Origin: Oscillospiraceae bacterium
Lineage (GTDB): Bacteria > Bacillota > Clostridia > Oscillospirales > Oscillospiraceae
Reading direction: 5' to 3'
NCBI GenBank assembly: GCA_910575265.1
Contig: CAJTEA010000018.1
Span: 1-50,095, forward strand
Length of the DNA stretch: 50,095 nucleotides
Shown: positions 32,589 through 40,270 of the stretch, piece after piece
Numbering within the stretch: the stretch's first letter is position 1
Layout of the letters: every line of letters starts with the position of its first letter
The notes under the pieces: model-generated
Database searches by the model: none
What the model saw: the letters and a program-made list of their open reading frames with translations, nothing else
What the model was told of the DNA's origin: nothing
Position numbers and translations under genes: made by a program

Positions 32589-33479
32589 ATGAACATTCAG
32601 ACCAATGCCCCTGACCGCAAGGCCCTGGCTCAGAGCCTGGGTACACACCTCGGTGTGGAGATCGCCTACAATGGGCCTCCCACCTTCGCCTACCAGGTCG
32701 GCGACCTGCTGGTGGAGCGCAACGGCTCCATCAGCGGCCCCGATGACCAGGTGGAGGCCCTCCACAGCCACTTGGAGGCCAACGGCTGGCTCGACCGCGA
32801 GGTGGAGCAGGTCGCTGTCCCGGTTCCCGCCGAGGGGCTGACCGGCACTCAGCTCCGCAACCTCATCTACTCGCTCCACAGCAAGCAGTACCTTCTCAAT
32901 CGGGTGTTGCGGCGGGATGCATTCAGCATCAGCGATGAGCTGGTGGAGGCCATCGGCACCGCTGAGTGCGACCAGGCCGACCAGCTCCTCGCTGCCATTG
33001 CCAACACCGAGAACGCCATCTCCGGCCTTGCGTTGGATGGGCAGACTGTCACCTTCGCTTTCCCCAGCACCGAGGACCCCGCCAAGGACGCAGCCCTCTC
33101 GGAGCTGCTCCACAGGGTGGTCGAGAATGCCAAGACCGCCGCCCGCGTCAACCCCGCCGAGCTTAAGCCGGAGAACGAGAAATACTACCTTCGCGGCTGG
33201 CTCATCCGGCTTGGCTTCGCTGGAACCGATGGCAAGGAGGTCAGACGGGCCTTGCTGGAGGGGCTGAAGGGTCACACCGCTTTCCGCACCAAGGAGGATG
33301 CTGAACGGTTCTCTGCCAACCAAAAGGCGAAACGTTCCGCCAAGAAAGCCGCTGCCGACCCGGATGCCGAGGTCGCAGAGGTCCCGGTTCCCGCTCCAGC
33401 GGAGGTCGATGCTGGTCAGGAGACGGCGGAGGAGCCGCTGACCCAGCAGGGCAACGCCACCAGCGAGGAGGGTGAATGA
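32589..33479 (+). CDS. Unknown protein P2, paralogue of P1, with shared C-terminal module
   Basis: The 296-residue protein aligns with its upstream neighbour along the N-terminal domain (GPPTFAYQVGDLLVERNG), helical middle (LTGTQLRNLIYSLHSKQ) and shared module (KYYLRGWLIRLGFAGTD, then LLEGLKGHTAFR at about 196-236). It adds a Lys/Ala-rich segment and an acidic Pro/Glu tail. ATG 32589 has AAAGGAGG nearby. A tandem duplication of P1 is the simplest origin. The shared module would be the common substrate or docking part if the amidoligase acts on these proteins. Confidence 0.65.
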   Translation: MNIQTNAPDRKALAQSLGTHLGVEIAYNGPPTFAYQVGDLLVERNGSISGPDDQVEALHSHLEANGWLDREVEQVAVPVPAEGLTGTQLRNLIYSLHSKQYLLNRVLRRDAFSISDELVEAIGTAECDQADQLLAAIANTENAISGLALDGQTVTFAFPSTEDPAKDAALSELLHRVVENAKTAARVNPAELKPENEKYYLRGWLIRLGFAGTDGKEVRRALLEGLKGHTAFRTKEDAERFSANQKAKRSAKKAAADPDAEVAEVPVPAPAEVDAGQETAEEPLTQQGNATSEEGE

Positions 33480-33703
33480 TGCGCCTCCCTGACCGTGAGA
33501 CCATTGCCCAAATGAGGGAGGTCTACCGACCAGGTACCAGGGTGGAGCTGCTCCGCATGGACGATCCCCAGGCCCCGCCCATCGGCACCAGGGGAACGGT
33601 GAGGGGCGTGGATGATTCCGGCTCCGTCATGGTGGCCTGGGACGGCGGTGGCTCCCTCCATGTGCTGTATGGTGTGGACGAGTGCAGAAAGGTGGTGGAG
33701 TGA
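33476..33703 (+). CDS. DUF4314-like small protein
   Basis: The 75-residue protein (start ATG 33476 or 33479) has GTRVELLRMDDPQAPPIGTR then GTVRGVDDSGSVMVAWDGGG, which is the compact beta-barrel of DUF4314, a small SH3-like family common in clostridial mobile elements. Function is unknown. It overlaps the stop of the upstream gene, so it is translationally coupled. Sequence and length match the family. Confidence 0.75.
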   Translation: MMRLPDRETIAQMREVYRPGTRVELLRMDDPQAPPIGTRGTVRGVDDSGSVMVAWDGGGSLHVLYGVDECRKVVE

Positions 33704-33704
33704 A

Positions 33705-34010
33705 ATGCGGAGCATCATCAGAGAGTTCTACCTCGGAAACATTACCCCGGATGCCACCGCCATTAAGCACACCTCCGAGCTGAAAAAGGCGGTGCAGGAG
33801 ATGTCCGATGCCGAGTCCTTCCTCCGGGAACACCTGGAGGCCGAGTGCCTCGCCGCGCTGGAGCGGCTGGTGTCTGCCCAGCTTACCACCAGCACCACCA
33901 CGGCGGAGGAACGCTACATGGACGGGTTCCGTACCGGGGCCAAGTTCATGCTGGACATCCTGACCGGCGAGAGTGAAAATCTGGCTCCGATGGTGCAAAC
34001 CGAGTCATAA
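33705..34010 (+). CDS. DUF6809-like small helical protein
   Basis: The 101-residue protein starts two bases after the previous stop and reads MRSIIREFYLGNITPDATAI, followed by helical segments (LKKAVQEMSDAESFLREHL, ALERLVSAQLTTST). The final EERYMDGFRTGAKFMLDILT part is typical of DUF6809, a small helical family in clostridial mobile elements. No enzymatic motif. It closes the first transcription unit before copy 2 of the composite promoter. Confidence 0.65.
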   Translation: MRSIIREFYLGNITPDATAIKHTSELKKAVQEMSDAESFLREHLEAECLAALERLVSAQLTTSTTTAEERYMDGFRTGAKFMLDILTGESENLAPMVQTES

Positions 34011-34012
34011 AC

Positions 34013-34093
34013 TACACAATTTCACTCCAGAATCCTTGTGTACTTTACGAATCGAATCAACTTGCTATATCTCCGTTTTAGAGCGAATATGGG
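34013..34093 (+). promoter_or_regulatory. Composite promoter-operator element, copy 2
   Basis: TACACAA (34013-34019), N16, TTGTGTA (34036-34042), N18, CTTGCTAT (34061-34068), N11, AGAGCGAATATGGG (34080-34093). Spacing is identical to the other two copies, while the intervening bases differ. The first two blocks are a perfect inverted repeat. TTGCTA and GAATAT are 17 bases apart. It directs the amidoligase gene; a conserved GTACACCGAAAGGG follows. Confidence 0.85.
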
Positions 34094-34147
34094 TACACCG
34101 AAAGGGGGAAACACCCCGCCGGATACACAAAAACGGAGGTCAGCACC

Positions 34148-35095
34148 ATGAACGAGAAAATGAAAAACCAGGTCGCCGAGATGAAAAAGCAGACCATCGG
34201 GGTCGAGGTGGAGATGAACAGCATCACACGCCACGCCGCAGCCAAACTCGCCGCCGAGTTCTTCGGCACCGGGCGGTTCGAGGATACCGCCTACCGCAAC
34301 GGCTACTACACCTGGTCGGCCTGGGATGTCCAGGGCCGGGAGTGGAAGTTCCAGCGGGACGTGAGCATCGAGGGGCCGGACAGCGAAAAGTGCGAGATGG
34401 TCACGCCGATCCTCACCTACGCCGACATGGACACCCTCCAGGGGCTGGTGCGGCGGCTGCGCAAGGCTGGAGCCAAAAGCGACTACACCAGAGGCTGCGG
34501 GGTCCACATCCACATCGGGGCCAAGGGCCACACCGCCCAGACCCTCCGCAACCTGGCGAACATCATGGCCAGCCACGAGAGCCTTCTGGCAGATGCCCTG
34601 TCCCTCGACCACTACCGCATAAGCCGCTACTGCCGGACGGTCAGCCCCCGGTTCATCGAAACGGTCAACAGCCGCAAGCCCACCACCATGAGCGACCTGG
34701 CAGACATTTGGTACAGCGCCAACAACGCCACCTACGGCAGGAACCAGCACTACAACGACAGCCGCTACCATATACTCAACCTCCACGCTACCTTCACCAA
34801 GGGCACGGTCGAGTTCCGGCTTTTCCAGTTCGACGCCCCCACCGCCGAGCGCAAGAACGGCCTCCACGCCGGACAGCTCAAGAGCTACATCCAACTTTGC
34901 CTCGCACTCAGCCAGATGGCGAAGTCGGTCAAGACCGCCAGCCCCAAGCCCCAGCAGAACGACAACCCCAAGTACGCCATGCGCACCTGGCTCCTCCGCC
35001 TTGGCTTCATCGGCGAGGAGTTCGCCACCGCCCGCGACCTGCTGACCCGCCGCCTCGCCGGAGACGCTGCCTTCCGCAACGGGCGCGCCGCTTGA
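34148..35095 (+). CDS. Amidoligase (PF12224-type) with C-terminal shared module
   Basis: The 315-residue protein carries the glutamine-synthetase-like amidoligase core: TIGVEVEMNSITRHAA near residues 16-30 (metal-binding acids), CGVHIHIGAKG near 117-127, and YHILNLHATFTKGTVEFRLF near 208-227 (arginine and glutamate of the active site). Such enzymes form amide bonds between carboxyl and amino groups using ATP. Its last 43 residues (NPKYAMRTWLLRLGFIGEEF, then LLTRRLAGDAAFRNG) repeat the C-terminal module of P1 and P2. Published comparative work links phage amidoligases with gamma-glutamylcyclotransferase-like genes; that partner gene follows here. Substrate unknown. Confidence 0.82.
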   Translation: MNEKMKNQVAEMKKQTIGVEVEMNSITRHAAAKLAAEFFGTGRFEDTAYRNGYYTWSAWDVQGREWKFQRDVSIEGPDSEKCEMVTPILTYADMDTLQGLVRRLRKAGAKSDYTRGCGVHIHIGAKGHTAQTLRNLANIMASHESLLADALSLDHYRISRYCRTVSPRFIETVNSRKPTTMSDLADIWYSANNATYGRNQHYNDSRYHILNLHATFTKGTVEFRLFQFDAPTAERKNGLHAGQLKSYIQLCLALSQMAKSVKTASPKPQQNDNPKYAMRTWLLRLGFIGEEFATARDLLTRRLAGDAAFRNGRAA

Positions 35096-35183
35096 AGGCA
35101 TTAGCCGCAGGCCCCCTAAACCCGCCACCGAGTGGGCTTTAGGTGGTAGGAGGGCAAGCGCCCAGGAAAGGAAGGTACAGAAC

Positions 35184-35654
35184 ATGGCAAACGTGAAACG
35201 GTATTACATCGCCTACGGCAGCAACCTCAACATCCCGCAGATGCGGATGCGCTGCCCAGGGGCGCGGGTCATCGGCACCTCGGTCATCCCCGACTACGAG
35301 CTGCTGTTCAAGGGGAGCAAGACCGGTTCTTACCTCACCATCGAGCCGAAGGCCGGGGCCAGCGTCCCGGTGGCGGCATGGGAGGTCAGCGAGGATGATG
35401 AGCTAGCCTTAGATCACTACGAGGGCTACCCCACCTTCTACTACAAAGCCGAGATGGTGTTGCCCATCAAGGGCATCCGCTCCGGGAAGGTCTGCCGCCG
35501 CAGGGTGTTCGTCTACATCATGCACGAGGAACGGAACCTCGGCCTGCCCTCTGCCGCCTATGTGCGGGTCTGCCGGGAAGGGTACGATGCCTTCGGCTTC
35601 GGCCAGCGGTACTTGACCGACGCCATCCAGCGGAGCATGGAGGGGATGAAATGA
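35184..35654 (+). CDS. Gamma-glutamylcyclotransferase-like (AIG2/GGCT) protein
   Basis: The 156-residue protein has the fold's signature YYIAYGSNLNIPQMRMRCPG at the start, VIPDYELLFKGSKTGSYLTI, and LALDHYEGYPTFY, where the conserved glutamate sits (LDxxEGxP). GGCT enzymes cyclise gamma-glutamyl amines, releasing pyroglutamate, so it could remove or trim what the amidoligase attaches. AAAGGAAGG precedes its ATG. The 35096-35183 gap holds a CCTAAACCC...GGGCTTTAGG hairpin of unclear meaning. Confidence 0.85.
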   Translation: MANVKRYYIAYGSNLNIPQMRMRCPGARVIGTSVIPDYELLFKGSKTGSYLTIEPKAGASVPVAAWEVSEDDELALDHYEGYPTFYYKAEMVLPIKGIRSGKVCRRRVFVYIMHEERNLGLPSAAYVRVCREGYDAFGFGQRYLTDAIQRSMEGMK

Positions 35655-35863
35655 AAGACAACATTTTTCGGATTTCGGTCTGCCCCAGGTGCGGCCAGAC
35701 TTACACCTCGCCCCCGGCCACGGCCAGGGATGGCAGCGGCCCCATCTGCCCCGACTGCGGCACCAGAGAGGCTTTGGAGAGCATCGGTGTGGACGCCGCC
35801 GAGCAAGAGAAGATCATCGACACCATCCACCGCTGTCAGAGGGAATCGGGGCTTGGACGCTGA
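35651..35863 (+). CDS. Small zinc-ribbon protein
   Basis: The 70-residue protein has a four-Cys ribbon: CPRCGQTY at residues 11-18 and CPDCGTREALESIG near 34. It overlaps the GGCT stop (ATGA), so it is coupled to it. A helical tail (AAEQEKIIDTIHRCQ) follows. Small phage zinc ribbons often bind DNA or stabilise complexes. Function here is unknown. Confidence 0.7.
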   Translation: MKDNIFRISVCPRCGQTYTSPPATARDGSGPICPDCGTREALESIGVDAAEQEKIIDTIHRCQRESGLGR

Positions 35864-35870
35864 AAAGGAC

Positions 35871-35951
35871 TACACAATTTTTGCCCCGGATATTTGTGTA
35901 GATTATGCTTTGAATTGACTTGCTATTATCTCCGTTTAGAGCGAATATGGG
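35871..35951 (+). promoter_or_regulatory. Composite promoter-operator element, copy 3
   Basis: TACACAA (35871-35877), N16, TTGTGTA (35894-35900), N18, CTTGCTAT (35919-35926), N11, AGAGCGAATATGGG (35938-35951). The same downstream GTACACCGAAAGGG as in copy 2 follows. The left half begins eight bases after the zinc-ribbon gene. A TTGACT overlaps the CTTGCT block. It drives the next two small genes. Confidence 0.85.
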
Positions 35952-35996
35952 TACACCGAAAGGGAAAACCACACTTTGAAAACGGAGGACAACACC

Positions 35997-36293
35997 ATGA
36001 AAATGAACAGCAAGACCGCAGCCAAGGCCGACACCTACCGGCTCCAGAGGGCCACCACCCCGGAGGACCTCGAACTGAAGATGATGCACGGCGGCGGGGC
36101 CATCCTCACTTTCGGCGACCGCATCCTGGTCGCGGGGTACTACTACAACCCCAACGGGCGGTGCTACTACGGGGCCACCTACCGCTTCACCACCGCCGAC
36201 CACACCTGCGAGGGCCGGGTGGAGTTGGTCAGCATCTCCGAGGACACCTTCGAGGACAACGGCCACGCCATTGCCTGGGCGATGGCCCACTGA
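35997..36293 (+). CDS. Small phage protein of unknown function
   Basis: This 98-residue protein starts MKMNSKTAAKADTYRLQRAT and contains GGGAILTFGDRILVAGYYYN and CYYGATYRFTTADHTCEGRV, a short beta-rich pattern with no known family that I can name. ACGGAGG lies upstream of its ATG. It is the first gene of the third promoter-repeat unit. Aromatic-rich strands suggest a compact barrel. Confidence 0.6.
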   Translation: MKMNSKTAAKADTYRLQRATTPEDLELKMMHGGGAILTFGDRILVAGYYYNPNGRCYYGATYRFTTADHTCEGRVELVSISEDTFEDNGHAIAWAMAH

Positions 36294-36306
36294 GGAGGTG
36301 CGAACG

Positions 36307-36534
36307 ATGACGAGGCAGAAAAAGGAGATCGTCAAGAAGATCGACGATCTGGAGAAGTGGATCGAGGTTGACGTGGAGCTTGGCTGCGGATTCGCCCCAG
36401 CCGGTGCCTACGATGAGATGTACCGGGAAATCGACCGGCTCCGGGAGGAACTGGCCCGGCTCCAGCACTACGCCAGCGTGGAGGATATGCTCTACGACAC
36501 ACGGGGCTGCGCGAACAGCGGATGCCCCTGGTGA
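36307..36534 (+). CDS. Small coiled-coil protein
   Basis: The 75-residue protein is charged and helical (KKEIVKKIDDLEKWIEV, EIDRLREELARLQHY), with a Cys pair near the end (GCANSGCPW). GAGGAGGTG overlaps the previous stop, so it is coupled to the preceding gene. Coiled-coil length is about 40 residues. No function known. Confidence 0.55.
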   Translation: MTRQKKEIVKKIDDLEKWIEVDVELGCGFAPAGAYDEMYREIDRLREELARLQHYASVEDMLYDTRGCANSGCPW

Positions 36535-36559
36535 GCTGAACCAAAACCGAATACACCAC

Positions 36560-36585
36560 AGCACCAGCCCTCCGGGGCTGCTGCT
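36560..36585. terminator. Hairpin between convergent genes
   Basis: AGCACCAGCCC and GGGCTGCTGCT pair (one mismatch) around TCCG, between a plus-strand gene ending at 36534 and a minus-strand gene ending at 36600. No T tract is obvious, so terminator function is uncertain. Confidence 0.45.
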
Positions 36586-36599
36586 CGTTATGAACCGTC

Positions 36600-37241
36600 T
36601 TATTCGTCCCACGACCGGCCCTCTGTAAGAATCTCGTCCAAACAGCCGTCATCGTAGGAAGGACTGTCGCCCTTGTATGGCACAGCGCGGGGCCTGCCCA
36701 TTTTGTAGAACTTGCAGGATTTGGGTCCATAGCAGAAACTTTCAAAGCGGTATTTCTGCCTGACGCCCCAATCATACTCAATGGCCACCGCCGCCATGGT
36801 GGCCCAGACACACTGAAAGCATTTCCCCTTGTAGCAGGAGGTGCTAAGCATCCTGGCACCCCGCCGTTCACAGGTAGCCATATCCGGCAGCGGTGCGAGA
36901 TAAGGCGGCGGAGAACCTGCATCCTGCGGCTCTGCGGCGCGTTCCACCACCTTCAGCGCCCCAGCGCGGTAGTAATCGGCGTACTCCGTGACCGCATACA
37001 TCTTCGTCCAGGCAGTTCCCTTTATCTTATCGCCGATACGAAATTGTGCTTTTTGCTGCTGCTTTTCCGAAATTGCCACAGAAAAAGGCCCTGCCAAACC
37101 GTTGACTTCTCCGTCCAGAAACAGGTTGTAGCCCAGATGTGAATGGGTGCGGTTGTCCAGCCGGTACCGCCAGACGGTGGTGCGGGGCTGAATGGAAACG
37201 ATAGTGCCGGACCATGCCCGTTTTTCTGATTCATTTTTCAT
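36600..37241 (-). CDS. Conserved Cys-rich protein of unknown function, opposite strand
   Basis: The 213-residue protein is the only substantial gene on the minus strand between the early genes and the virion genes. It begins with a beta-rich domain (SGTIVSIQPRTTVWRYRLDN, LGYNLFLDGEVNG), then has a Cys-containing second half (TCERRGARMLSTSCYKGKC, then CVWATMAAVAIEYDW and FCYGPKSCKFYKMGRPRAVP). I recall a widespread Firmicutes family of this layout with no assigned role. A good promoter lies upstream (37276-37304), so it is expressed independently, as expected of a moron. A zinc site from the Cys residues is likely. Confidence 0.6.
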   Translation of the reverse strand: MKNESEKRAWSGTIVSIQPRTTVWRYRLDNRTHSHLGYNLFLDGEVNGLAGPFSVAISEKQQQKAQFRIGDKIKGTAWTKMYAVTEYADYYRAGALKVVERAAEPQDAGSPPPYLAPLPDMATCERRGARMLSTSCYKGKCFQCVWATMAAVAIEYDWGVRQKYRFESFCYGPKSCKFYKMGRPRAVPYKGDSPSYDDGCLDEILTEGRSWDE

Positions 37242-37275
37242 GAAAGGACCTTCTTCCTGCTATGTGATTCACCTC

Positions 37276-37304
37276 ATTATATCGTAGGACTGTTTTTTTG
37301 TCGA
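37276..37304 (-). promoter_or_regulatory. Promoter of the Cys-rich minus-strand gene
   Basis: On the minus strand TCGACA (37304-37299) and TATAAT (37281-37276) are separated by 17 bases, a near-consensus sigma-A promoter. AAGAAGG lies shortly before the gene start. Confidence 0.75.
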
Positions 37305-37363
37305 CCACTTGCCGCTGGGCAGGTCATTTTTTATACCCATTTTGTAGAAAGGAGGCGGTTCCG

Positions 37364-37837
37364 ATGGCGACACGAGGCCGCAAACCCAAGCCCACCGCAA
37401 TCAAAGAACTGGAAGGTAACCCCGGCAAGCGTCCACTGAACGCCAACGAGCCGAGACCGGAGCGCAAAGCTCCCCGCTGCCCAGCTTGGCTGGACACTGA
37501 GGCCAAGCGAGAGTGGCGGCGCATGGGCAAGGTGCTGGAGCAGATGGGCATCCTCACCGAACTGGACATGGCGGCGTTCGCTGGCTATTGCCAAGCCTAC
37601 GCCCGATGGAAGGAGGCAGATGAGTTCATTACCCAGCACGGCTCCATGATCCGCACCCCCAACGGATACCTCCAGCAAGTGCCGCAGGTGTCCATCGCCC
37701 AGACCAATATGAAAATTATGCTCCGTTTCTGTGAGCAGTTCGGCTTGACTCCCTCGGCTCGGAGCCGCATCATCGCCGGGGACGGCTCGGTGGAGCCTGC
37801 GGACGAGATGGAGAAACTGCTGGGAGGTGGCTCCTGA
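37364..37837 (+). CDS. Terminase small subunit, P27 family
   Basis: The 157-residue protein starts RGRKPKPTAIKELEGNPGKR and has PRCPAWLDTEAKREWRRMG and LDMAAFAGYCQAYARWKEAD, the pattern of phage terminase small subunits of the P27 family. It binds the packaging start site and guides the large subunit. The ATG at 37364 follows AAAGGAGG; the frame further upstream has no ribosome site. The stop overlaps the large subunit's start (TGATGG). Confidence 0.88.
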   Translation: MATRGRKPKPTAIKELEGNPGKRPLNANEPRPERKAPRCPAWLDTEAKREWRRMGKVLEQMGILTELDMAAFAGYCQAYARWKEADEFITQHGSMIRTPNGYLQQVPQVSIAQTNMKIMLRFCEQFGLTPSARSRIIAGDGSVEPADEMEKLLGGGS

Positions 37838-39426
37838 TGGCATACGAATACACCCCCTCCAAGTTCATGCTCCCCACCTCCCGCTACGACAAGGCCAAGG
37901 CGGACCGGGCCGTCACCTTCATCCAGAATCTCTGCCACACCAAAGGCAAGTGGGCCGGGACCCCGTTCATGCTCCTCCCTTGGCAGGAGCAGATCGTGCG
38001 GGACATCTTCGGCATTGTGAAGGAGAACGGCAAGCGGCAATTCCTGACCGCCTATGTGGAGATTCCCAAGAAACAGGGCAAGTCGGAGCTGGCGGCTGCG
38101 GTGGCACTGTATCTGCTCTACGCTGACAACGAGCAGTCGGCGGAGGTCTACGGTGCGGCCTGCGACCGCAACCAGGCATCCATCGTGTTCGATGTAGCAA
38201 AGCAGATGGTGCAGATGTCCCCGGCGCTCATGCGCCGCTCCAAGATCACCGCCGCCCAGAAGCGCATCGTGAATTACAGCAACAACGGCTACTACCAGGT
38301 GCTTTCGGCGGAGACCGGCACTAAGCATGGGCTGAACGTGTCCGGGCTGGTCTTTGACGAGATACACGCCCAGCCCAACCGCCAGCTCTACGATGTTCTC
38401 ACCAAAGGCTCCGGCGATGCCCGTGAGCAGCCGCTGTTCTTCATCATCACCACCGCTGGCACCAACAAAAACAGCATCTGCTACGAACTGCACACCAAGG
38501 CCCTCGACCTGCTGGATGGCCGGAAGAATGACCCATCGTTTTATCCCGTGGTGTACGGCCTGAGTATAGAGGACGATTGGACGGATGAGGCCAACTGGTA
38601 CAAGGCCAACCCCTCCCTGGGACATACCATTTCCATTGACCGGGTGCGGGAAGCCTACCAGAACGCCTTGGACAACCCCGCCGAGGAAAATGTGTTCAAG
38701 CAGCTCCGCTTGAACATCTGGACTTCCGCCACCGTGTGCTGGATACCGGAACACATCTACGACCGGGGCAACCGCCCTATCGACCTGGATGACCTCTATG
38801 GCCGGGATTGCTTTGGGGGCCTCGACCTCTCCAGTACCTCGGACATCACCGCCCTCTCGCTGGTGTTCCCGCCCCGGTCGGAGGAGGAGGCCTATATCGT
38901 GCTGCCATTCTTCTGGCTCCCGGAGGAAACGTTGGAGCTACGCTGCCGTCGCGACCATGTTCTCTACGATGTGTGGAAACGGCAGGGCTTCATCAACACC
39001 ACCGAGGGCAACGTGGTTCACTATGGCTTTATCGAAAAGTTTATCGAGGATTTGGGGGAGCGGTACAACATTAAGGAGATCGCCTTTGACCGCTGGAATG
39101 CTACGCAGATGGTACAGAACTTGGAGGACATGGGCTTTACCGTGGTCCCCTTCGGTCAGGGCTATAAGGATATGTCCCCGCCCTCCAAGGAGTTATACAA
39201 GCTGCTGATGGAGGGCCGCATCAACCACGGCGGCAACCCGGTCTTGAAGTGGATGGCCCAAAATGTGGTCATGCACCAGGACCCGGCTGGGAACATCAAG
39301 CCGGACAAGGACAAGTCCACAGAGAAAATAGATGGCATCGTGGCAACGATCATGGCCCTCGACCGGGCTATCCGCTGTCAGGATGCCACCTCTGTTTATG
39401 ATACCAGGGGCCTGCTGTTTATCTGA
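37837..39426 (+). CDS. Terminase large subunit
   Basis: The 529-residue packaging motor has a Walker A-like IPKKQGKSELAAAV at residues 76-89, Walker B LVFDEIHAQPN near 170, and a C-terminal RNase H-like nuclease with GLDLSSTSDITALSLVF (first acid), IAFDRWNATQMV and DGIVATIMALDRAI. It translocates and cuts phage DNA. Length and motifs are those of the Terminase_1 HK97-like family. An AT-rich accessory cassette follows instead of the usual portal gene. Confidence 0.93.
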   Translation: MAYEYTPSKFMLPTSRYDKAKADRAVTFIQNLCHTKGKWAGTPFMLLPWQEQIVRDIFGIVKENGKRQFLTAYVEIPKKQGKSELAAAVALYLLYADNEQSAEVYGAACDRNQASIVFDVAKQMVQMSPALMRRSKITAAQKRIVNYSNNGYYQVLSAETGTKHGLNVSGLVFDEIHAQPNRQLYDVLTKGSGDAREQPLFFIITTAGTNKNSICYELHTKALDLLDGRKNDPSFYPVVYGLSIEDDWTDEANWYKANPSLGHTISIDRVREAYQNALDNPAEENVFKQLRLNIWTSATVCWIPEHIYDRGNRPIDLDDLYGRDCFGGLDLSSTSDITALSLVFPPRSEEEAYIVLPFFWLPEETLELRCRRDHVLYDVWKRQGFINTTEGNVVHYGFIEKFIEDLGERYNIKEIAFDRWNATQMVQNLEDMGFTVVPFGQGYKDMSPPSKELYKLLMEGRINHGGNPVLKWMAQNVVMHQDPAGNIKPDKDKSTEKIDGIVATIMALDRAIRCQDATSVYDTRGLLFI

Positions 39427-39448
39427 CGCCCGGTTCTCGTATCGAATT

Positions 39449-39518
39449 TTGCGGTACATCTCTGTTGACAGATGAAGATATTTGTGATAAGATGGTCGTG
39501 TAGAAAGTTGCGGTACAT
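39449..39518 (+). promoter_or_regulatory. Cassette promoter flanked by two TTGCGGTACAT operators
   Basis: A near-consensus promoter (TTGACA 39465-39470, 17-base spacer, TAAGAT 39488-39493) is bracketed by identical 11-base direct repeats TTGCGGTACAT at 39449-39459 and 39508-39518. The first is just upstream of the -35 and the second near the transcription start, a natural autoregulatory arrangement for the RHH protein encoded next. Confidence 0.75.
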
Positions 39519-39534
39519 TTTTGGAGGTGCAATT

Positions 39535-40269
39535 ATGGGAAGACCTGGCTATCTGTCACTATATGCTGATGAGCGTACACAGCAAATTTTCGATGAATTT
39601 GTCAGAATCAAGGGCATTACAAAATCTACGGCACTAACAGAAATGCTTGAGATTTATATGCTCTGTCAGGACGAATCCTTGTATTTAGACTTAAAAAAAA
39701 GTGCGTTGGGAGTAGAAACTGCCAAGCAAGCATTATTGCAGCGAACTGATACCAGAGCTTTGAACGACTATATTTTTATGAAATTAGGGACCTCATACAG
39801 CGTAACAGGTGCCGCAATGGACGGAAGAAGCACAATCGAAGCATATATACGAAACTGTAGAGAGAATGATTGCGGCTTTACATGGTTTTCCACTGAGTCT
39901 TTGCATTTTGGTATGGCAAAAAAGAAAGTCGACTATTACAACAAACTGGTAAAATCAGGTGAGGACGTTCGTATTCTCTTTGCGCTTGGGGATGGTATTA
40001 ACGATATTTGCTATACGGCAAATGTTCTGGAAATTGTTTCTGATCGAGATGCCATAAAATGTCCGGGAGAACAGTCCTGTGTCCCATATGAATTTCGTGG
40101 AGATGAAACGGCGAGAATTTGGATCAAAATTTCAGCCATCCGTGAAGAGTCTACTATCAAGGCTGCCATGTTGCGTGTGAGAAGCACCGATGCAAACCTA
40201 AAACAGGTAATCTCCAACTCACAGTTTCATTTCGGATATGTTTATCTTCCAAAGAGTGAGGTGTTATAG
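39535..40269 (+). CDS. RHH DNA-binding protein with possible PUA-like C-terminal domain
   Basis: The 244-residue protein has an N-terminal ribbon-helix-helix domain of the CopG type (GYLSLYADERTQQIFDEFV, then KGITKSTALTEMLEIYM). A separate C-terminal domain of about 140 residues has CGFTWFSTESLHFG, KVDYYNKLVKSGEDVRILFA, ICYTANVLEIVSDRD and ARIWIKISAI. This beta-rich part may be PUA/EVE-like, but I am not sure. GGAGGTG precedes ATG 39535. It is AT-rich, with its own promoter and terminator, inside the late operon, so it is a moron. The RHH domain could bind the flanking TTGCGGTACAT repeats. Confidence 0.6.
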   Translation: MGRPGYLSLYADERTQQIFDEFVRIKGITKSTALTEMLEIYMLCQDESLYLDLKKSALGVETAKQALLQRTDTRALNDYIFMKLGTSYSVTGAAMDGRSTIEAYIRNCRENDCGFTWFSTESLHFGMAKKKVDYYNKLVKSGEDVRILFALGDGINDICYTANVLEIVSDRDAIKCPGEQSCVPYEFRGDETARIWIKISAIREESTIKAAMLRVRSTDANLKQVISNSQFHFGYVYLPKSEVL

Positions 40270-40270
40270 T

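Noticed and set aside
35096..35183. Riboswitch upstream of the cyclotransferase gene
   Set aside because: There is one moderate hairpin (CCTAAACCC with GGGCTTTAGG), but no match to a known riboswitch core and no expression platform.
34022..35185. 387-residue minus-strand ORF over the amidoligase gene
   Set aside because: It is a shadow of the amidoligase gene, which has the family motifs in the plus strand; it also covers a regulatory repeat.
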